Shown here one piece after another: positions 1-8,080 of a stretch of 64,000 bases of DNA. The notes beneath the pieces were generated by a model. It did no database searches. It saw only the letters and a program-made list of their open reading frames with translations, and was not told where the DNA came from. The translations under genes were made by a program, and so were the position numbers. This DNA is from Streptomyces sp. NBC_01262 (GTDB lineage: Bacteria > Actinomycetota > Actinomycetes > Streptomycetales > Streptomycetaceae): positions 1,674,001 through 1,738,000 of the forward strand of contig NZ_CP108462.1 in NCBI RefSeq assembly GCF_036226365.1, read 5' to 3'. The first letter of the stretch is position 1. Every line of letters starts with the position of its first letter.

Positions 1-132
1 GAAGCGCGTGATGTCGAAGCGCGCCTCCAGGGAGCTGAGCGTCTGCCCGTCCTCATGGAACAGCGCGTCGAGGAGGCTGCGCCGGGTCGGGTCGGCGAGC
101 GCCTTGAACACCGCGTCCTGTTCCTCTGCCAT
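1..132 (-). CDS. ArsR-family transcriptional regulator (partial, 3' end outside window)
   Basis: Only the first 44 codons are inside the window; the gene runs off the left edge. The visible N-terminus, starting MAEEQDAVFKALADPTRRS, is the typical opening of a winged-helix ArsR repressor of the kind often paired with SRPBCC/AHSA1 proteins. The ATG lies at 132-130 on the minus strand. Upstream DNA is AT-rich for this genome and holds a short dyad that could be its own operator. The effector cannot be inferred because the rest of the protein is missing. Confidence 0.75.
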   Translation of the reverse strand, partial: MAEEQDAVFKALADPTRRSLLDALFHEDGQTLSSLEARFDITRF

Positions 133-145
133 GATTCAAAAATAG

Positions 146-161
146 GTGACCTTTTAGTCAC
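146..161. promoter_or_regulatory. Dyad upstream of the arsR-type gene, possible autoregulatory operator
   Basis: GTGAC-N6-GTCAC is a perfect 5-bp inverted repeat with an AT-rich spacer (CTTTTA), 14 bp upstream of the ArsR start and 36 bp upstream of the divergent GNAT gene. Short AT-rich dyads in this position are usual for ArsR autoregulation; binding itself is inference. Confidence 0.4.
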
Positions 162-196
162 ATGTCAAGCCCAGCCAGGCTTCCTAGGGTGCCGCC

Positions 197-835
197 ATGA
201 CACTCGTACGACCGATGACCGAGGCCGACATCGACGCCGTGGCCACGATCCGCGTGCGGGGCTGGCAGGCGGCGTACGCCGGGATCGTGCCGTCCGGCTA
301 CCTCGACGCGATGAGCGTCGAGGAGGACGCCGCCCGCCGCCGCGACTTCTTCGCGAGATCCACCGGCCGCGTCGAGAACCTCGTCGCCGTCGACGGCGAC
401 ACCGTCACGGGATGGGCCGCCCACGGCCCATCCCGCGGCGACGACGCGACGCCCGCCGACGGCGAGCTGTACGCGATCTACGTCCGCCCCGGCCTCATCG
501 GCACCGGTATCGGGCGCGCGCTGACCGACGCCGCCCTTGCGTCCGCCGCGGCGCGGGGCTTCACGCGCATGCGGCTCTGGGTGCTCGCGGACAACGCACG
601 CGCGCGCCGGTTCTACGAGCAGGCGGGATTCGCCCCCGACGGGGCATCACAGGAGGAGGACTACGACGGCACGCTCCTCACGGAGGTCCGCTACGCCCGC
701 TCCACCCGGGCCAGCGCGGCGTCCGCCGCCTCCCGCAGCCTCGGGTCCTCGCTTGCCGAGCGGAGCACGGGCACCGCCCGCCGGTCGGCGAGCTCGCCCA
801 GCCCTTCCACGCAGGCGAGCGCGATCCGCCGGTAG
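197..835 (+). CDS. GNAT-family N-acetyltransferase
   Basis: GNAT-fold acetyltransferase that would move an acetyl group from acetyl-CoA to an unidentified amine. The acetyl-CoA loop is visible as VRPGLIGTGIGRAL near residues 96-109, followed by the conserved helix and ending LWVLADNARARRFYEQAGF, a hallmark of the family's C-terminal half. The acetyltransferase fold should end near residue 170. The remaining roughly 45 residues are low-complexity Ser/Ala/Arg and lie antisense to the convergent HEAT-repeat gene, overlapping it by 145 bp. That tail may be an accident of a missing stop rather than a domain. It is divergent from the ArsR gene, and the substrate is unknown. Confidence 0.8.
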   Translation: MTLVRPMTEADIDAVATIRVRGWQAAYAGIVPSGYLDAMSVEEDAARRRDFFARSTGRVENLVAVDGDTVTGWAAHGPSRGDDATPADGELYAIYVRPGLIGTGIGRALTDAALASAAARGFTRMRLWVLADNARARRFYEQAGFAPDGASQEEDYDGTLLTEVRYARSTRASAASAASRSLGSSLAERSTGTARRSASSPSPSTQASAIRR

Positions 836-1191
836 GGCGAGCCCGGCTCGGTGAGCAGGCGCTCCAGCGTCCGTGTGAGCGCGGGCACGGCCTCGGGCTC
901 GCGCAGCGACACCAGCAGCCGGATCGCCGGGAGGGCGTAGGCGGTGCGCAGGGGGTTGGTGGCGAGGGCGGCGGCGGCCCGGGAGGTGCGGGGGTCGGCG
1001 AGGCGGGCGAGGGCGCGGGCGGCCGTGTCGGCGAGGCCCGGGTCGCGGTAGTTGAGCACCATGACGAGGGTCTCGAAGGCGCGGGCGTCGTCGGCCTCGG
1101 CGAGGGCGACGGCGGCGTCGAGCCGGACGGCCAGGGATTCCCCCGGTTCGGTGAGGGTCGCGGCGAGTTCTTCGCGTAATGCGGTGTCCAC
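691..1191 (-). CDS. HEAT-repeat protein
   Basis: A 166-residue all-helical protein built of about four HEAT/PBS-lyase-type repeats, with recurring patterns such as DAAVALAEADDARAFETL, DPGLADTAARALARLADP and DPRLREAADAALARV. Such repeats form a curved scaffold for protein binding and give no enzymatic function. The ATG is at 1191. The 3' end overlaps the tail of the convergent GNAT gene by 145 bp, but codon bias and repeat periodicity show this strand is the genuine coding strand there. It is probably cytosolic, since no signal peptide or membrane segment is visible. Confidence 0.75.
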   Translation of the reverse strand: MDTALREELAATLTEPGESLAVRLDAAVALAEADDARAFETLVMVLNYRDPGLADTAARALARLADPRTSRAAAALATNPLRTAYALPAIRLLVSLREPEAVPALTRTLERLLTEPGSPYRRIALACVEGLGELADRRAVPVLRSASEDPRLREAADAALARVERA

Positions 1192-1492
1192 CGGCGACAG
1201 ACTACCCCGCTCATCTGTCAGCGACCCACATCACATGCGCGCAGGGCTGGCGGGAAGGTTACTGGCCGGTTACCCTCGAACCAACGCACGCAGCGGCCTG
1301 GTGACGCAGCCGCCGTGTGCGGCCGTTGTCGGTTCGGCACCATCGCGGCGAGGCCCCGGGACAGGGTCCGTCATCACCCTCACGTGTGGGCACGCATACC
1401 CGCGTACACGCCCCGCGGCTCCACCCAACTCCTCGTAACCCGTGTGCGCCGTATGCCACGGCCACGGGACCCTCAGCATCTGGAGTCTCGCG
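1192..1492. other. Divergent intergenic region with acyl-CoA-locus promoter
   Basis: No gene is seen. The stretch separates the minus-strand HEAT gene from the plus-strand dehydrogenase. At 1257-1273 it holds GGTTACTGGCCGGTTAC, a direct repeat of GGTTAC around an ACTGGCCGGT core. This resembles sites used by TetR-family regulators of acyl-CoA genes, and a TetR gene lies 2 kb downstream. That link is inference from motif appearance only. Confidence 0.3.
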
Positions 1493-3298
1493 ATGGACCG
1501 TCCCCAAAGCTCCCAGGACCCGCAGAGCCCTCTTGTCATAGCCGTCATCGGCCTCGGCACGATGGGCACCGGAATCGCCGATGTCATGGCCTGTGCGGGC
1601 CATGAGGTCATCGGCGTCGACATCAGCGAAGCCGCCGCCCGCCAGGCCGTCGAGACCCTGGAGGCCTCGACCGCCCGCGCCGTTCGGCATGAGCGGATCA
1701 CCGGGCAGGAGCGCACCGCCGCCCTCGCCCGCTTCCGTACGTTCCCCGATCTGCAGGCCGCGGCCGAGGCGGATCTGGTCATCGAGGTGGTGACCGAGCA
1801 CTTCGAGACCAAGTGCGAGGTGCTGACCGCCCTCGACGGCATCGTGAAGCCCGGCGCGATCATCGCCACCGGCACCAACGCGCTGTCCGTCACGCAGCTC
1901 GCCTCGCGCACCTCGCGCCCCGACCGCGTCCTGGGCCTGCACTTCTTCGCCCCCGCCCAGAAGATGAAGCTGGTCGAGGTGGTCTCCACCGTCCTCACCT
2001 CCCCCGAGGCCACCGCATCGGTCACCACGCTGGTGCGGGCCCTGGGCAAGGAGCCGGTGCCGGTCGGCGACCGCCCCGGTTTCATCGCCGACGGCCTGCT
2101 CTTCGGCTACCTCAACCAGGCCGCCGCGATGTACGAGGCCCGCTACGCCACCCGCGAGGACATCGACGCCGCCATGCGGCTGGGCTGCGGCCTGCCCATG
2201 GGACCGCTCGCGCTGCTCGACCTGATCGGCATCGACACCGCCCAGACGGTCCTGGAGGCGATGTACGAGGCCTCCCGCGACCGGCTGCACGCCCCCTCCC
2301 CCGTGCTGAAGCAGCTGTCCGCCGCCGGGCTGCTCGGCCGCAAGACCGGGCGCGGCTTCTACACCTACGAGGCCTCCGGCAGCGCCACCGTCGTCCCCGA
2401 CGCCGACACCCCGCAGGACGGTGGCGCGGGAGCGCAGGGCCGTCCCGTCAGCCGCGTCGGCGTCGCCGGGTCCGGCACCATGGCCACCGGCATCGCCGAG
2501 GTCTTCGCCAAGGCCGGCTACGAGGTCGTGCTCGCCGCCCGGGGCCAGGACAAGGCCGACAAGGCCGCCGCACAGCTGGCCAAGTCCCTGGACCGCTCGG
2601 TCGCCAAGGGCCGGCTCACCCAGGAGCAGCGTGACGCCGCCCTGGCCCGGGTCACCGCGGCCGGATCGCTGGACGCCTTCGCGGAGGTGGACCTGGCCGT
2701 GGAGGCCGTCGCCGAGGACCTGGCGGTCAAGCAGCAGCTCTTCGCGACGCTGGACAAGGTCTGCAAGCCCGGCGCGGTGCTCGCCACCACCACCTCGTCC
2801 CTGCCCGTCATCGCCATCGCCACGTCCACGTCCCGCCCGCAGGACGTGATCGGCATGCACTTCTTCAACCCGGCGCCCGCGATGAAGCTCGTCGAGGTGG
2901 TCCGTACCGTGCTCACCGCCGACGACGTCCACGCCACCGTGCGCGAGGTGTGCGGCAAGGTGAAGAAGCACGCCGTGGACTGCGGCGACCGGGCCGGGTT
3001 CATCGTCAACGCACTGCTGTTCCCGTACCTGAACAACGCCGTGAAGATGGTCCAGGAGCACTACGCGACCGTCGAGGACATCGACGCGGCCATGAAGCTC
3101 GGCGGCGGCTACCCGATGGGGCCCTTCGAGCTCCTCGACGTGGTCGGCCTGGATGTCTCCCTCGCGATCGAGCAGGTCCTCCACAAGGAGTTCCGCGACC
3201 CGGGGCTGGCGCCCTCCCCGCTGCTGGAGCACCTGGTCTCGGCCGGCTGCCTCGGCCGCAAGACCGGGCGCGGCTTCCGCGAGTACGCCCGGCGCTGA
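1493..3298 (+). CDS. 3-hydroxyacyl-CoA dehydrogenase, two tandem domains
   Basis: Oxidises 3-hydroxybutyryl-type acyl-CoA to the 3-oxoacyl-CoA, or reverses this, with NAD(P). The 601-residue protein holds two complete dehydrogenase units in tandem. Each has a Rossmann dinucleotide site (VIGLGTMGTGIADVMA near residue 17 and GVAGSGTMATGIAEVFA near residue 325) and each ends with the family's NALLFPYL/DGLLFGYL, GGYPMGP/GCGLPMGP and GRKTGRGF motifs. Single-domain family members are about 285 residues, so this is a fused duplication. An in-frame ATG at 1442 exists, but 1493 fits the family N-terminus. Position beside the ethylmalonyl-CoA genes suggests supply of acetoacetyl/crotonyl-CoA intermediates. 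Confidence 0.9.
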   Translation: MDRPQSSQDPQSPLVIAVIGLGTMGTGIADVMACAGHEVIGVDISEAAARQAVETLEASTARAVRHERITGQERTAALARFRTFPDLQAAAEADLVIEVVTEHFETKCEVLTALDGIVKPGAIIATGTNALSVTQLASRTSRPDRVLGLHFFAPAQKMKLVEVVSTVLTSPEATASVTTLVRALGKEPVPVGDRPGFIADGLLFGYLNQAAAMYEARYATREDIDAAMRLGCGLPMGPLALLDLIGIDTAQTVLEAMYEASRDRLHAPSPVLKQLSAAGLLGRKTGRGFYTYEASGSATVVPDADTPQDGGAGAQGRPVSRVGVAGSGTMATGIAEVFAKAGYEVVLAARGQDKADKAAAQLAKSLDRSVAKGRLTQEQRDAALARVTAAGSLDAFAEVDLAVEAVAEDLAVKQQLFATLDKVCKPGAVLATTTSSLPVIAIATSTSRPQDVIGMHFFNPAPAMKLVEVVRTVLTADDVHATVREVCGKVKKHAVDCGDRAGFIVNALLFPYLNNAVKMVQEHYATVEDIDAAMKLGGGYPMGPFELLDVVGLDVSLAIEQVLHKEFRDPGLAPSPLLEHLVSAGCLGRKTGRGFREYARR

Positions 3299-3303
3299 GC
3301 CAT

Positions 3304-3340
3304 ACCGGGAATCCGGGGCGGACCACCCCGGATTCCCGGT
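3304..3340 (+). terminator. Stem-loop after the 3-hydroxyacyl-CoA dehydrogenase gene
   Basis: A perfect 15-bp stem (ACCGGGAATCCGGGG pairing with CCCCGGATTCCCGGT) closes a 7-nt loop, starting six bases past the stop codon. No long T-run follows, which is normal for Streptomyces terminators. Confidence 0.8.
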
Positions 3341-3458
3341 CGTACGCGGAAACGCAGTACGGTCCCCATGTGCCCCTGACATAGCCTCATAGCCTCAAGG
3401 CGGAGAAGCCCTGCCCGGTGCCCTGCGGCACGCCGCACAGCCAAGCAAGGAACGTAGG

Positions 3459-4244
3459 ATGGCCCACCCCGTCAAGCCCCCGCGTACGACCGCAGCCACG
3501 GCCCAGCGGCACCGTGTCCGCCAGGATCTGGCGGCCGCCGCGATGCACCTTTTCGCGACCCAGGGCTACGAGGCGACCACGGTCGACGAGATCGCGGCGG
3601 CGGCCGGGGTCGCACGCCGTACGTTCTTCCGCCACTTCCGCTCCAAGGAAGAGGCGATCTTCCCCGACCACGACGACACACTGGTGCGGGTCGGGGAGGT
3701 GCTGGAGTCGGCCGAGCCGCACGAGCACCCCCTGGACACGGTCTGCCGGGGCATCACGGAGGTCCTGCGGATGTACGCGGAGTCCCCCGAGGTATCGGTC
3801 GAGCGGTACCGGCTCACCCGCGAGATCCCGATCCTGCGCGAGCGCGAGATCTCCTCCGTCGCCCGCTACGAGCGGCTCTTCACCCGCTACCTCCTCGGCC
3901 ACTTCGACGAGGCCGACCACCACGACGGCGACGACGACCCGCTGCTGGCGGAGGTCGCCGCGTCGGCCGTCGTCGCGGCCCACAACCACGTCCTGCGGCG
4001 CTGGCTCCGCGCCGGCGGCAAGGGCGACGTGGAAGCCCAGCTCGACCACGCCTTCCAGGTCATCCGGGTGACCTTCGGCTCGGGCATAGGAGGCGGACGC
4101 CGCCTCGCCCCGGCAGCGGCTCCCGCGCCGACCGCGACCGTGTCCACGGCCGGCGAGGTCGTCATCGCGGTCGCCCGTACGGACGCCTCTCCGGCGGAGG
4201 TCATGCGCACGATCGAGAAGGCCCTGCGCGGCGACAGCGCGTAG
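3459..4244 (+). CDS. TetR-family transcriptional regulator
   Basis: A 261-residue TetR repressor. The N-terminal helix-turn-helix is clear at about residues 24-70 (AMHLFATQGYEATTVDEIAA, then GVARRTFFRHFRSKEEAIF). The C-terminal ligand domain is unassigned and ends with an Ala/Pro-rich segment. It lies between the dehydrogenase and ccr, as in the related Streptomyces locus, and probably controls the ethylmalonyl-CoA genes. The large dyads at 4317-4355, ahead of ccr, are the natural candidates for its operator. The likely ligand is an acyl-CoA, by analogy with neighbours rather than from sequence. Confidence 0.85.
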   Translation: MAHPVKPPRTTAATAQRHRVRQDLAAAAMHLFATQGYEATTVDEIAAAAGVARRTFFRHFRSKEEAIFPDHDDTLVRVGEVLESAEPHEHPLDTVCRGITEVLRMYAESPEVSVERYRLTREIPILREREISSVARYERLFTRYLLGHFDEADHHDGDDDPLLAEVAASAVVAAHNHVLRRWLRAGGKGDVEAQLDHAFQVIRVTFGSGIGGGRRLAPAAAPAPTATVSTAGEVVIAVARTDASPAEVMRTIEKALRGDSA

Positions 4245-4316
4245 CAGGAGCAGGCTCACTGCGGCCCACCCTTCATTGCTCAGGCGTGTCGTCGTGATGC
4301 CATCTGTGCAAAATTG

Positions 4317-4355
4317 ATGGCACGGAGTGTCTTGCCGAGTGGCACCCCGTGCCAT
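4317..4355. promoter_or_regulatory. Nested inverted repeats upstream of ccr, probable operator
   Basis: ATGGCACGG (4317-4325) and CCGTGCCAT (4347-4355) form a 9-bp perfect inverted repeat around 21 bp. Inside the right half TGGCAC-CCC-GTGCCA (4340-4354) is itself a perfect palindrome. The site is 218 bp upstream of the ccr start, in the 328-bp gap after the TetR gene. Binding by that TetR protein is inferred from position. Confidence 0.55.
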
Positions 4356-4572
4356 AACGTGAATCCTGTCCGGGCGGACGGCGCGCAGAAACACGCCGCG
4401 CGCCGTCTGTCCCCAAAGGCCCGGACGCCTGCGTCACAGGCATTCACACCCGCGCCACCGCGCGCTCTGGCCCCACCCGTGCGACCGTCACGGGAAAAGC
4501 AGCACCGCCGAACCGACGGCACCACCAGCAGCACAGAACCCCCGTCTACGTCGCGCTTCGCCGGAGGCCACC

Positions 4573-5910
4573 GTGAAGGACATCCTGGACGCGATTCTCG
4601 CGTCGGACAGCACCGCCGCAGATTTCGCGGCCCTGCCGCTCCCCGAGTCGTACCGTGCCATCACCGTCCACAAGGACGAGGAGGAGATCTTCTCGGGCCT
4701 GAGCACTCGCGAGAAGGACCCCCGCAAGTCGCTGCACCTGGACGAGGTGCCGGTGCCGGAGCTCGGCCCCGGCGAGGCGCTCGTCGCGGTGATGGCGAGC
4801 TCGGTGAACTACAACAGCGTGTGGACGTCGATCTTCGAGCCGGTCTCGACCTTCCGGTTCCTGGAGCGGTACGGAAAGCTCTCGCCGCTCACCAAGCGTC
4901 ACGACCTGCCCTACCACGTCCTCGGCTCGGACCTGTCCGGAGTCGTGCTGCGCACCGGCCCCGGGGTCAACGCCTGGAAGCCGGGCGACGAGGTCGTGGC
5001 GCACTGCCTGTCCGTGGAGCTGGAGTCCGCCGACGGGCACAACGACACGATGCTCGACCCGGAGCAGCGGATCTGGGGCTTCGAGACCAACTTCGGCGGG
5101 CTGGCGGAGATCGCGCTGGTCAAGTCCAACCAGCTCATGCCCAAGCCCAAGCACCTGAGCTGGGAGGAGGCGGCGGCGCCCGGCCTGGTCAACTCGACCG
5201 CGTACCGGCAGCTGGTCTCCCGCAACGGCGCCGGGATGAAGCAGGGGGACAACGTCCTGATCTGGGGCGCGAGCGGCGGCCTCGGCAGTTACGCGACCCA
5301 GTTCGCGCTGGCCGGCGGGGCGAACCCGATCTGCGTGGTGTCGAGCCCGGAGAAGGCGGCGATCTGCCGGAGCATGGGCGCGGACGCGATCATCGACCGC
5401 AATGCCGAGGACTACAAGTTCTGGAAGGACGAGCACACCCAGGACCAGCGGGAGTGGAAGCGCCTGGGCAAGCGGATCCGGGAGCTGACCGGCGGCGAGG
5501 ACGCGGACATCGTCTTCGAGCACCCGGGCCGGGAGACCTTCGGCGCGAGCGTGTACGTCACGCGCAAGGGCGGCACGATCGTGACCTGCGCGTCGACGTC
5601 CGGCTACAACCACGAGTACGACAACCGCTACCTGTGGATGAGCCTGAAGAAGATCGTCGGCTCGCACTTCGCGAACTACCGCGAGGCCTGGGAGGCCAAC
5701 CGCCTGATCGCCAAGGGCAAGATCCACCCGACGCTGTCGAAGACGTACCGCCTGGAGGAGACCGGCCAGGCCGCGTACGACGTGCACCGCAACCTCCACC
5801 AGGGCAAGGTCGGCGTGCTCACCCTCGCCCCCCAGGAGGGCCTGGGAGTGAGCAACCCGGAGATGCGGGCCACGCACATCGACGCCATCAACCGCTTCCG
5901 GAACATCTGA
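4573..5910 (+). CDS. ccr: Crotonyl-CoA carboxylase/reductase
   Basis: Reductive carboxylation of crotonyl-CoA with NADPH and CO2 to ethylmalonyl-CoA, the defining step of the ethylmalonyl-CoA pathway and a source of polyketide extender units. The 445-residue protein is full length for the family and belongs to the medium-chain dehydrogenase/reductase superfamily. Residues around ILIWGASGGLGSYATQFA form the nucleotide-binding site, and AHCLSVELESADGHNDTML and EQRIWGFETNFGGLAE are highly characteristic of Ccr. GTG start at 4573 with GGAGG at 4563-4567. Its stop overlaps the next start (TGATG), so it is translationally coupled to the mutase. Confidence 0.95.
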   Translation: MKDILDAILASDSTAADFAALPLPESYRAITVHKDEEEIFSGLSTREKDPRKSLHLDEVPVPELGPGEALVAVMASSVNYNSVWTSIFEPVSTFRFLERYGKLSPLTKRHDLPYHVLGSDLSGVVLRTGPGVNAWKPGDEVVAHCLSVELESADGHNDTMLDPEQRIWGFETNFGGLAEIALVKSNQLMPKPKHLSWEEAAAPGLVNSTAYRQLVSRNGAGMKQGDNVLIWGASGGLGSYATQFALAGGANPICVVSSPEKAAICRSMGADAIIDRNAEDYKFWKDEHTQDQREWKRLGKRIRELTGGEDADIVFEHPGRETFGASVYVTRKGGTIVTCASTSGYNHEYDNRYLWMSLKKIVGSHFANYREAWEANRLIAKGKIHPTLSKTYRLEETGQAAYDVHRNLHQGKVGVLTLAPQEGLGVSNPEMRATHIDAINRFRNI

Positions 5911-7922
5911 TGGCAGGCCGTCAGAAGGACCGTCCGTGGCTGATGCGGACATACGCCGGGCACTCCACGGCCGAGGCGTCCAACGAGCTCTACCGGCGCA
6001 ACCTCGCCAAGGGACAGACCGGCCTGTCGGTCGCGTTCGACCTCCCGACGCAGACCGGATACGACCCCGACCACATCCTCGCCCGCGGCGAGGTCGGCCG
6101 GGTCGGGGTCCCCGTCTCCCATCTGGGCGACATGCGCACGCTGTTCCGGGACATCCCCCTGGAGGAGATGAACACCTCCATGACGATCAACGCCACGGCC
6201 ATGTGGCTGCTGGCGCTCTACCAGGTGGTCGCCGAGGAGCAGGGCGCCGACGTCGGCAAGCTCCAGGGCACCACCCAGAACGACATCGTCAAGGAGTACC
6301 TCTCGCGCGGGACGCATGTCTTCCCGCCCGTCCCCTCGCTGCGCCTGACGACCGACATGATCGCGTACACCGTCGGCCGCATCCCGAAGTGGAACCCGAT
6401 CAACATCTGCAGCTACCACCTGCAGGAGGCGGGCGCCACGCCGGTCCAGGAGATCGCGTACGCCATGTCCACCGCGATCGCCGTCCTGGACGCGGTCCGG
6501 GACGGCGGGCAGGTACCGGCCGAGCGCATGGGCGAGGTCGTCGCCCGGATCTCCTTCTTCGTCAACGCGGGCGTCCGCTTCGTCGAGGAGATGTGCAAGA
6601 TGCGGGCCTTCAACCGCATCTGGGACACGGTCACCCGCGACCGCTACGGCATCGAGAACCCCAAGCAGCGCCGCTTCCGCTACGGCGTCCAGGTCAACTC
6701 CCTCGGCCTGACCGAGGCCCAGCCGGAGAACAACGTCCAGCGCATCGTCCTGGAAATGCTGGCCGTGACCCTGTCGAAGGACGCACGCGCGCGCGCCGTG
6801 CAGCTGCCCGCCTGGAACGAGGCGCTGGGCCTGCCGCGCCCGTGGGACCAGCAGTGGAGCCTGCGCATCCAGCAGGTGCTGGCCCTGGAGAGCGATCTGC
6901 TGGAGTACGAGGACATCTTCGACGGCTCGCATGTCATCGAGGCCAAGGTGAGCGAGCTGGTCACCGAGTCGCTGGCCGAGATGGCGCGCATCGAGGAGAT
7001 GGGCGGCGCCATGGCCGCCGTGGAGTCCGGCTACCTCAAGTCGCAGCTGGTCTCCTCGCACGCCGAGCGCCGGGCCCGGATCGAGTCCGGCGAGGAGAAG
7101 ATCGTCGGCGTCAACTCCTTCCAGGGCACCGAGCCCAGCCCGCTCACCTCCGACCTGGACGCGGCCATCATGACCGTCGACCCGGCGAACGAGGCGCGGG
7201 TGGTGGACGCGCTGCGGATATGGCGCGAGGAGCGGGAGGAGCCCAGGGCGGCCAAGGCGCTGGCGGCGCTGAAGTCGGCCGCCGCCGGGACCGAGAACCT
7301 CATGGAGGCGACCGTGGAGTGCGCCCGCGCGGGCGTCACCACCGGCGAGTGGTCCTTCGCCCTGCGCGAGGTCTTCGGCGAGTTCCGCGCCCCCACCGGC
7401 GTCAGCAGCGCCCCCGTCGCCGTGGCCGCCGAGCCCGGCACCCCGCTCGCCGAGGTCCGCCGCAAGGTCGCCGCCACGGCGGCCGAGCTGGGCGTCGGCA
7501 AACTGCGGCTGCTGGTCGGCAAGCCCGGCCTGGACGGGCACTCCAACGGCGCCGAGCAGATCGCCGTACGCGCGCGCGACGCCGGCTTCGAGGTGGTCTA
7601 CCAGGGCATCCGCCTGACCCCCGAGCAGATCGTCTCGGCCGCGGTCGCCGAGGACGTCCACTGCGTCGGGCTGTCCATCCTGTCCGGCTCCCACGCCGAA
7701 CTGGTCCCCGATGTCCTGACCCGCCTGCGCAGGGCGGGCGTGGACGACGTCCCGGTCATCGCGGGCGGCATCATCCCGCCGGCCGACGCGAAGGCGCTGC
7801 GCGCGGCGGGCGTCGCTGCGGTGTTCACCCCGAAGGACTTCGGCATCACGGAGATCATCGGCCGAATCGTGGACGAGATCCGCCGTGCGCATCGACTGGC
7901 GCCCCTTGAGGTGACGGCATGA
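5910..7922 (+). CDS. meaA: Ethylmalonyl-CoA mutase (MeaA type, B12-dependent)
   Basis: Adenosylcobalamin-dependent isomerisation of ethylmalonyl-CoA to methylsuccinyl-CoA. The 670-residue protein has the mutase TIM-barrel (residues 1 to about 500, with VAFDLPTQTGYDPDH and NTSMTINATAMWLLALYQ) followed by a cobalamin-binding domain with GKPGLDGHSNGAEQIA, in which the His is the lower axial ligand. The DGHSNG form, rather than DGHDRG of methylmalonyl-CoA mutases, fits the ethylmalonyl group. ATG at 5910 overlaps the ccr stop. The long open frame upstream of 5910 is an artefact of GC-rich sequence. The gene's TGA overlaps the ATG of a small ORF at 7919. Confidence 0.93.
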   Translation: MAGRQKDRPWLMRTYAGHSTAEASNELYRRNLAKGQTGLSVAFDLPTQTGYDPDHILARGEVGRVGVPVSHLGDMRTLFRDIPLEEMNTSMTINATAMWLLALYQVVAEEQGADVGKLQGTTQNDIVKEYLSRGTHVFPPVPSLRLTTDMIAYTVGRIPKWNPINICSYHLQEAGATPVQEIAYAMSTAIAVLDAVRDGGQVPAERMGEVVARISFFVNAGVRFVEEMCKMRAFNRIWDTVTRDRYGIENPKQRRFRYGVQVNSLGLTEAQPENNVQRIVLEMLAVTLSKDARARAVQLPAWNEALGLPRPWDQQWSLRIQQVLALESDLLEYEDIFDGSHVIEAKVSELVTESLAEMARIEEMGGAMAAVESGYLKSQLVSSHAERRARIESGEEKIVGVNSFQGTEPSPLTSDLDAAIMTVDPANEARVVDALRIWREEREEPRAAKALAALKSAAAGTENLMEATVECARAGVTTGEWSFALREVFGEFRAPTGVSSAPVAVAAEPGTPLAEVRRKVAATAAELGVGKLRLLVGKPGLDGHSNGAEQIAVRARDAGFEVVYQGIRLTPEQIVSAAVAEDVHCVGLSILSGSHAELVPDVLTRLRRAGVDDVPVIAGGIIPPADAKALRAAGVAAVFTPKDFGITEIIGRIVDEIRRAHRLAPLEVTA

Positions 7923-8080
7923 CGGCGCCACCACGATGGTGCGGTACATCCCCGGCTGCGGGCCCGCCTCAGCCGGCCACCGGCGGGCAGCCGCCCACGG
8001 CGCAGTCACCCCCACCCCGAGGCGCCGCCCGGCGACAATGCACCCGAGGCTCACACCAGACCACCACCCCGGAGGGGTAA
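7919..8080 (+). CDS. 53-codon ORF in the place of the expected malyl-CoA lyase gene
   Basis: The frame opens ATGA across the mutase stop and closes TAATG across the start of the MaoC gene, so it fits the operon without gaps. Its Pro/Ala/Gln-rich translation (opening MTAPPRWCGTSPAAG) matches no domain known to me and lacks the start of a CitE/HpcH-type lyase. In the related Streptomyces locus an approximately 320-residue citrate-lyase-beta-like gene stands here. It may be a deletion scar or just intergenic sequence that stays open. The RBS of the next gene (GGAGGGG) lies inside it. Confidence 0.25.
   Translation: MTAPPRWCGTSPAAGPPQPATGGQPPTAQSPPPRGAARRQCTRGSHQTTTPEG

Noticed and set aside
4317..4338. 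TGGCAC...TTGC ahead of ccr as a sigma-54 promoter
   Set aside because: The spacing between TGGCAC and TTGC is 8 instead of about 5, Streptomyces has no sigma-54, and the bases are better explained as part of an inverted repeat.
4314..5909. In-frame extension of the mutase gene over the whole ccr region
   Set aside because: It is a shadow frame of ccr. The family N-terminus and the TGATG overlap place the mutase start at 5910.
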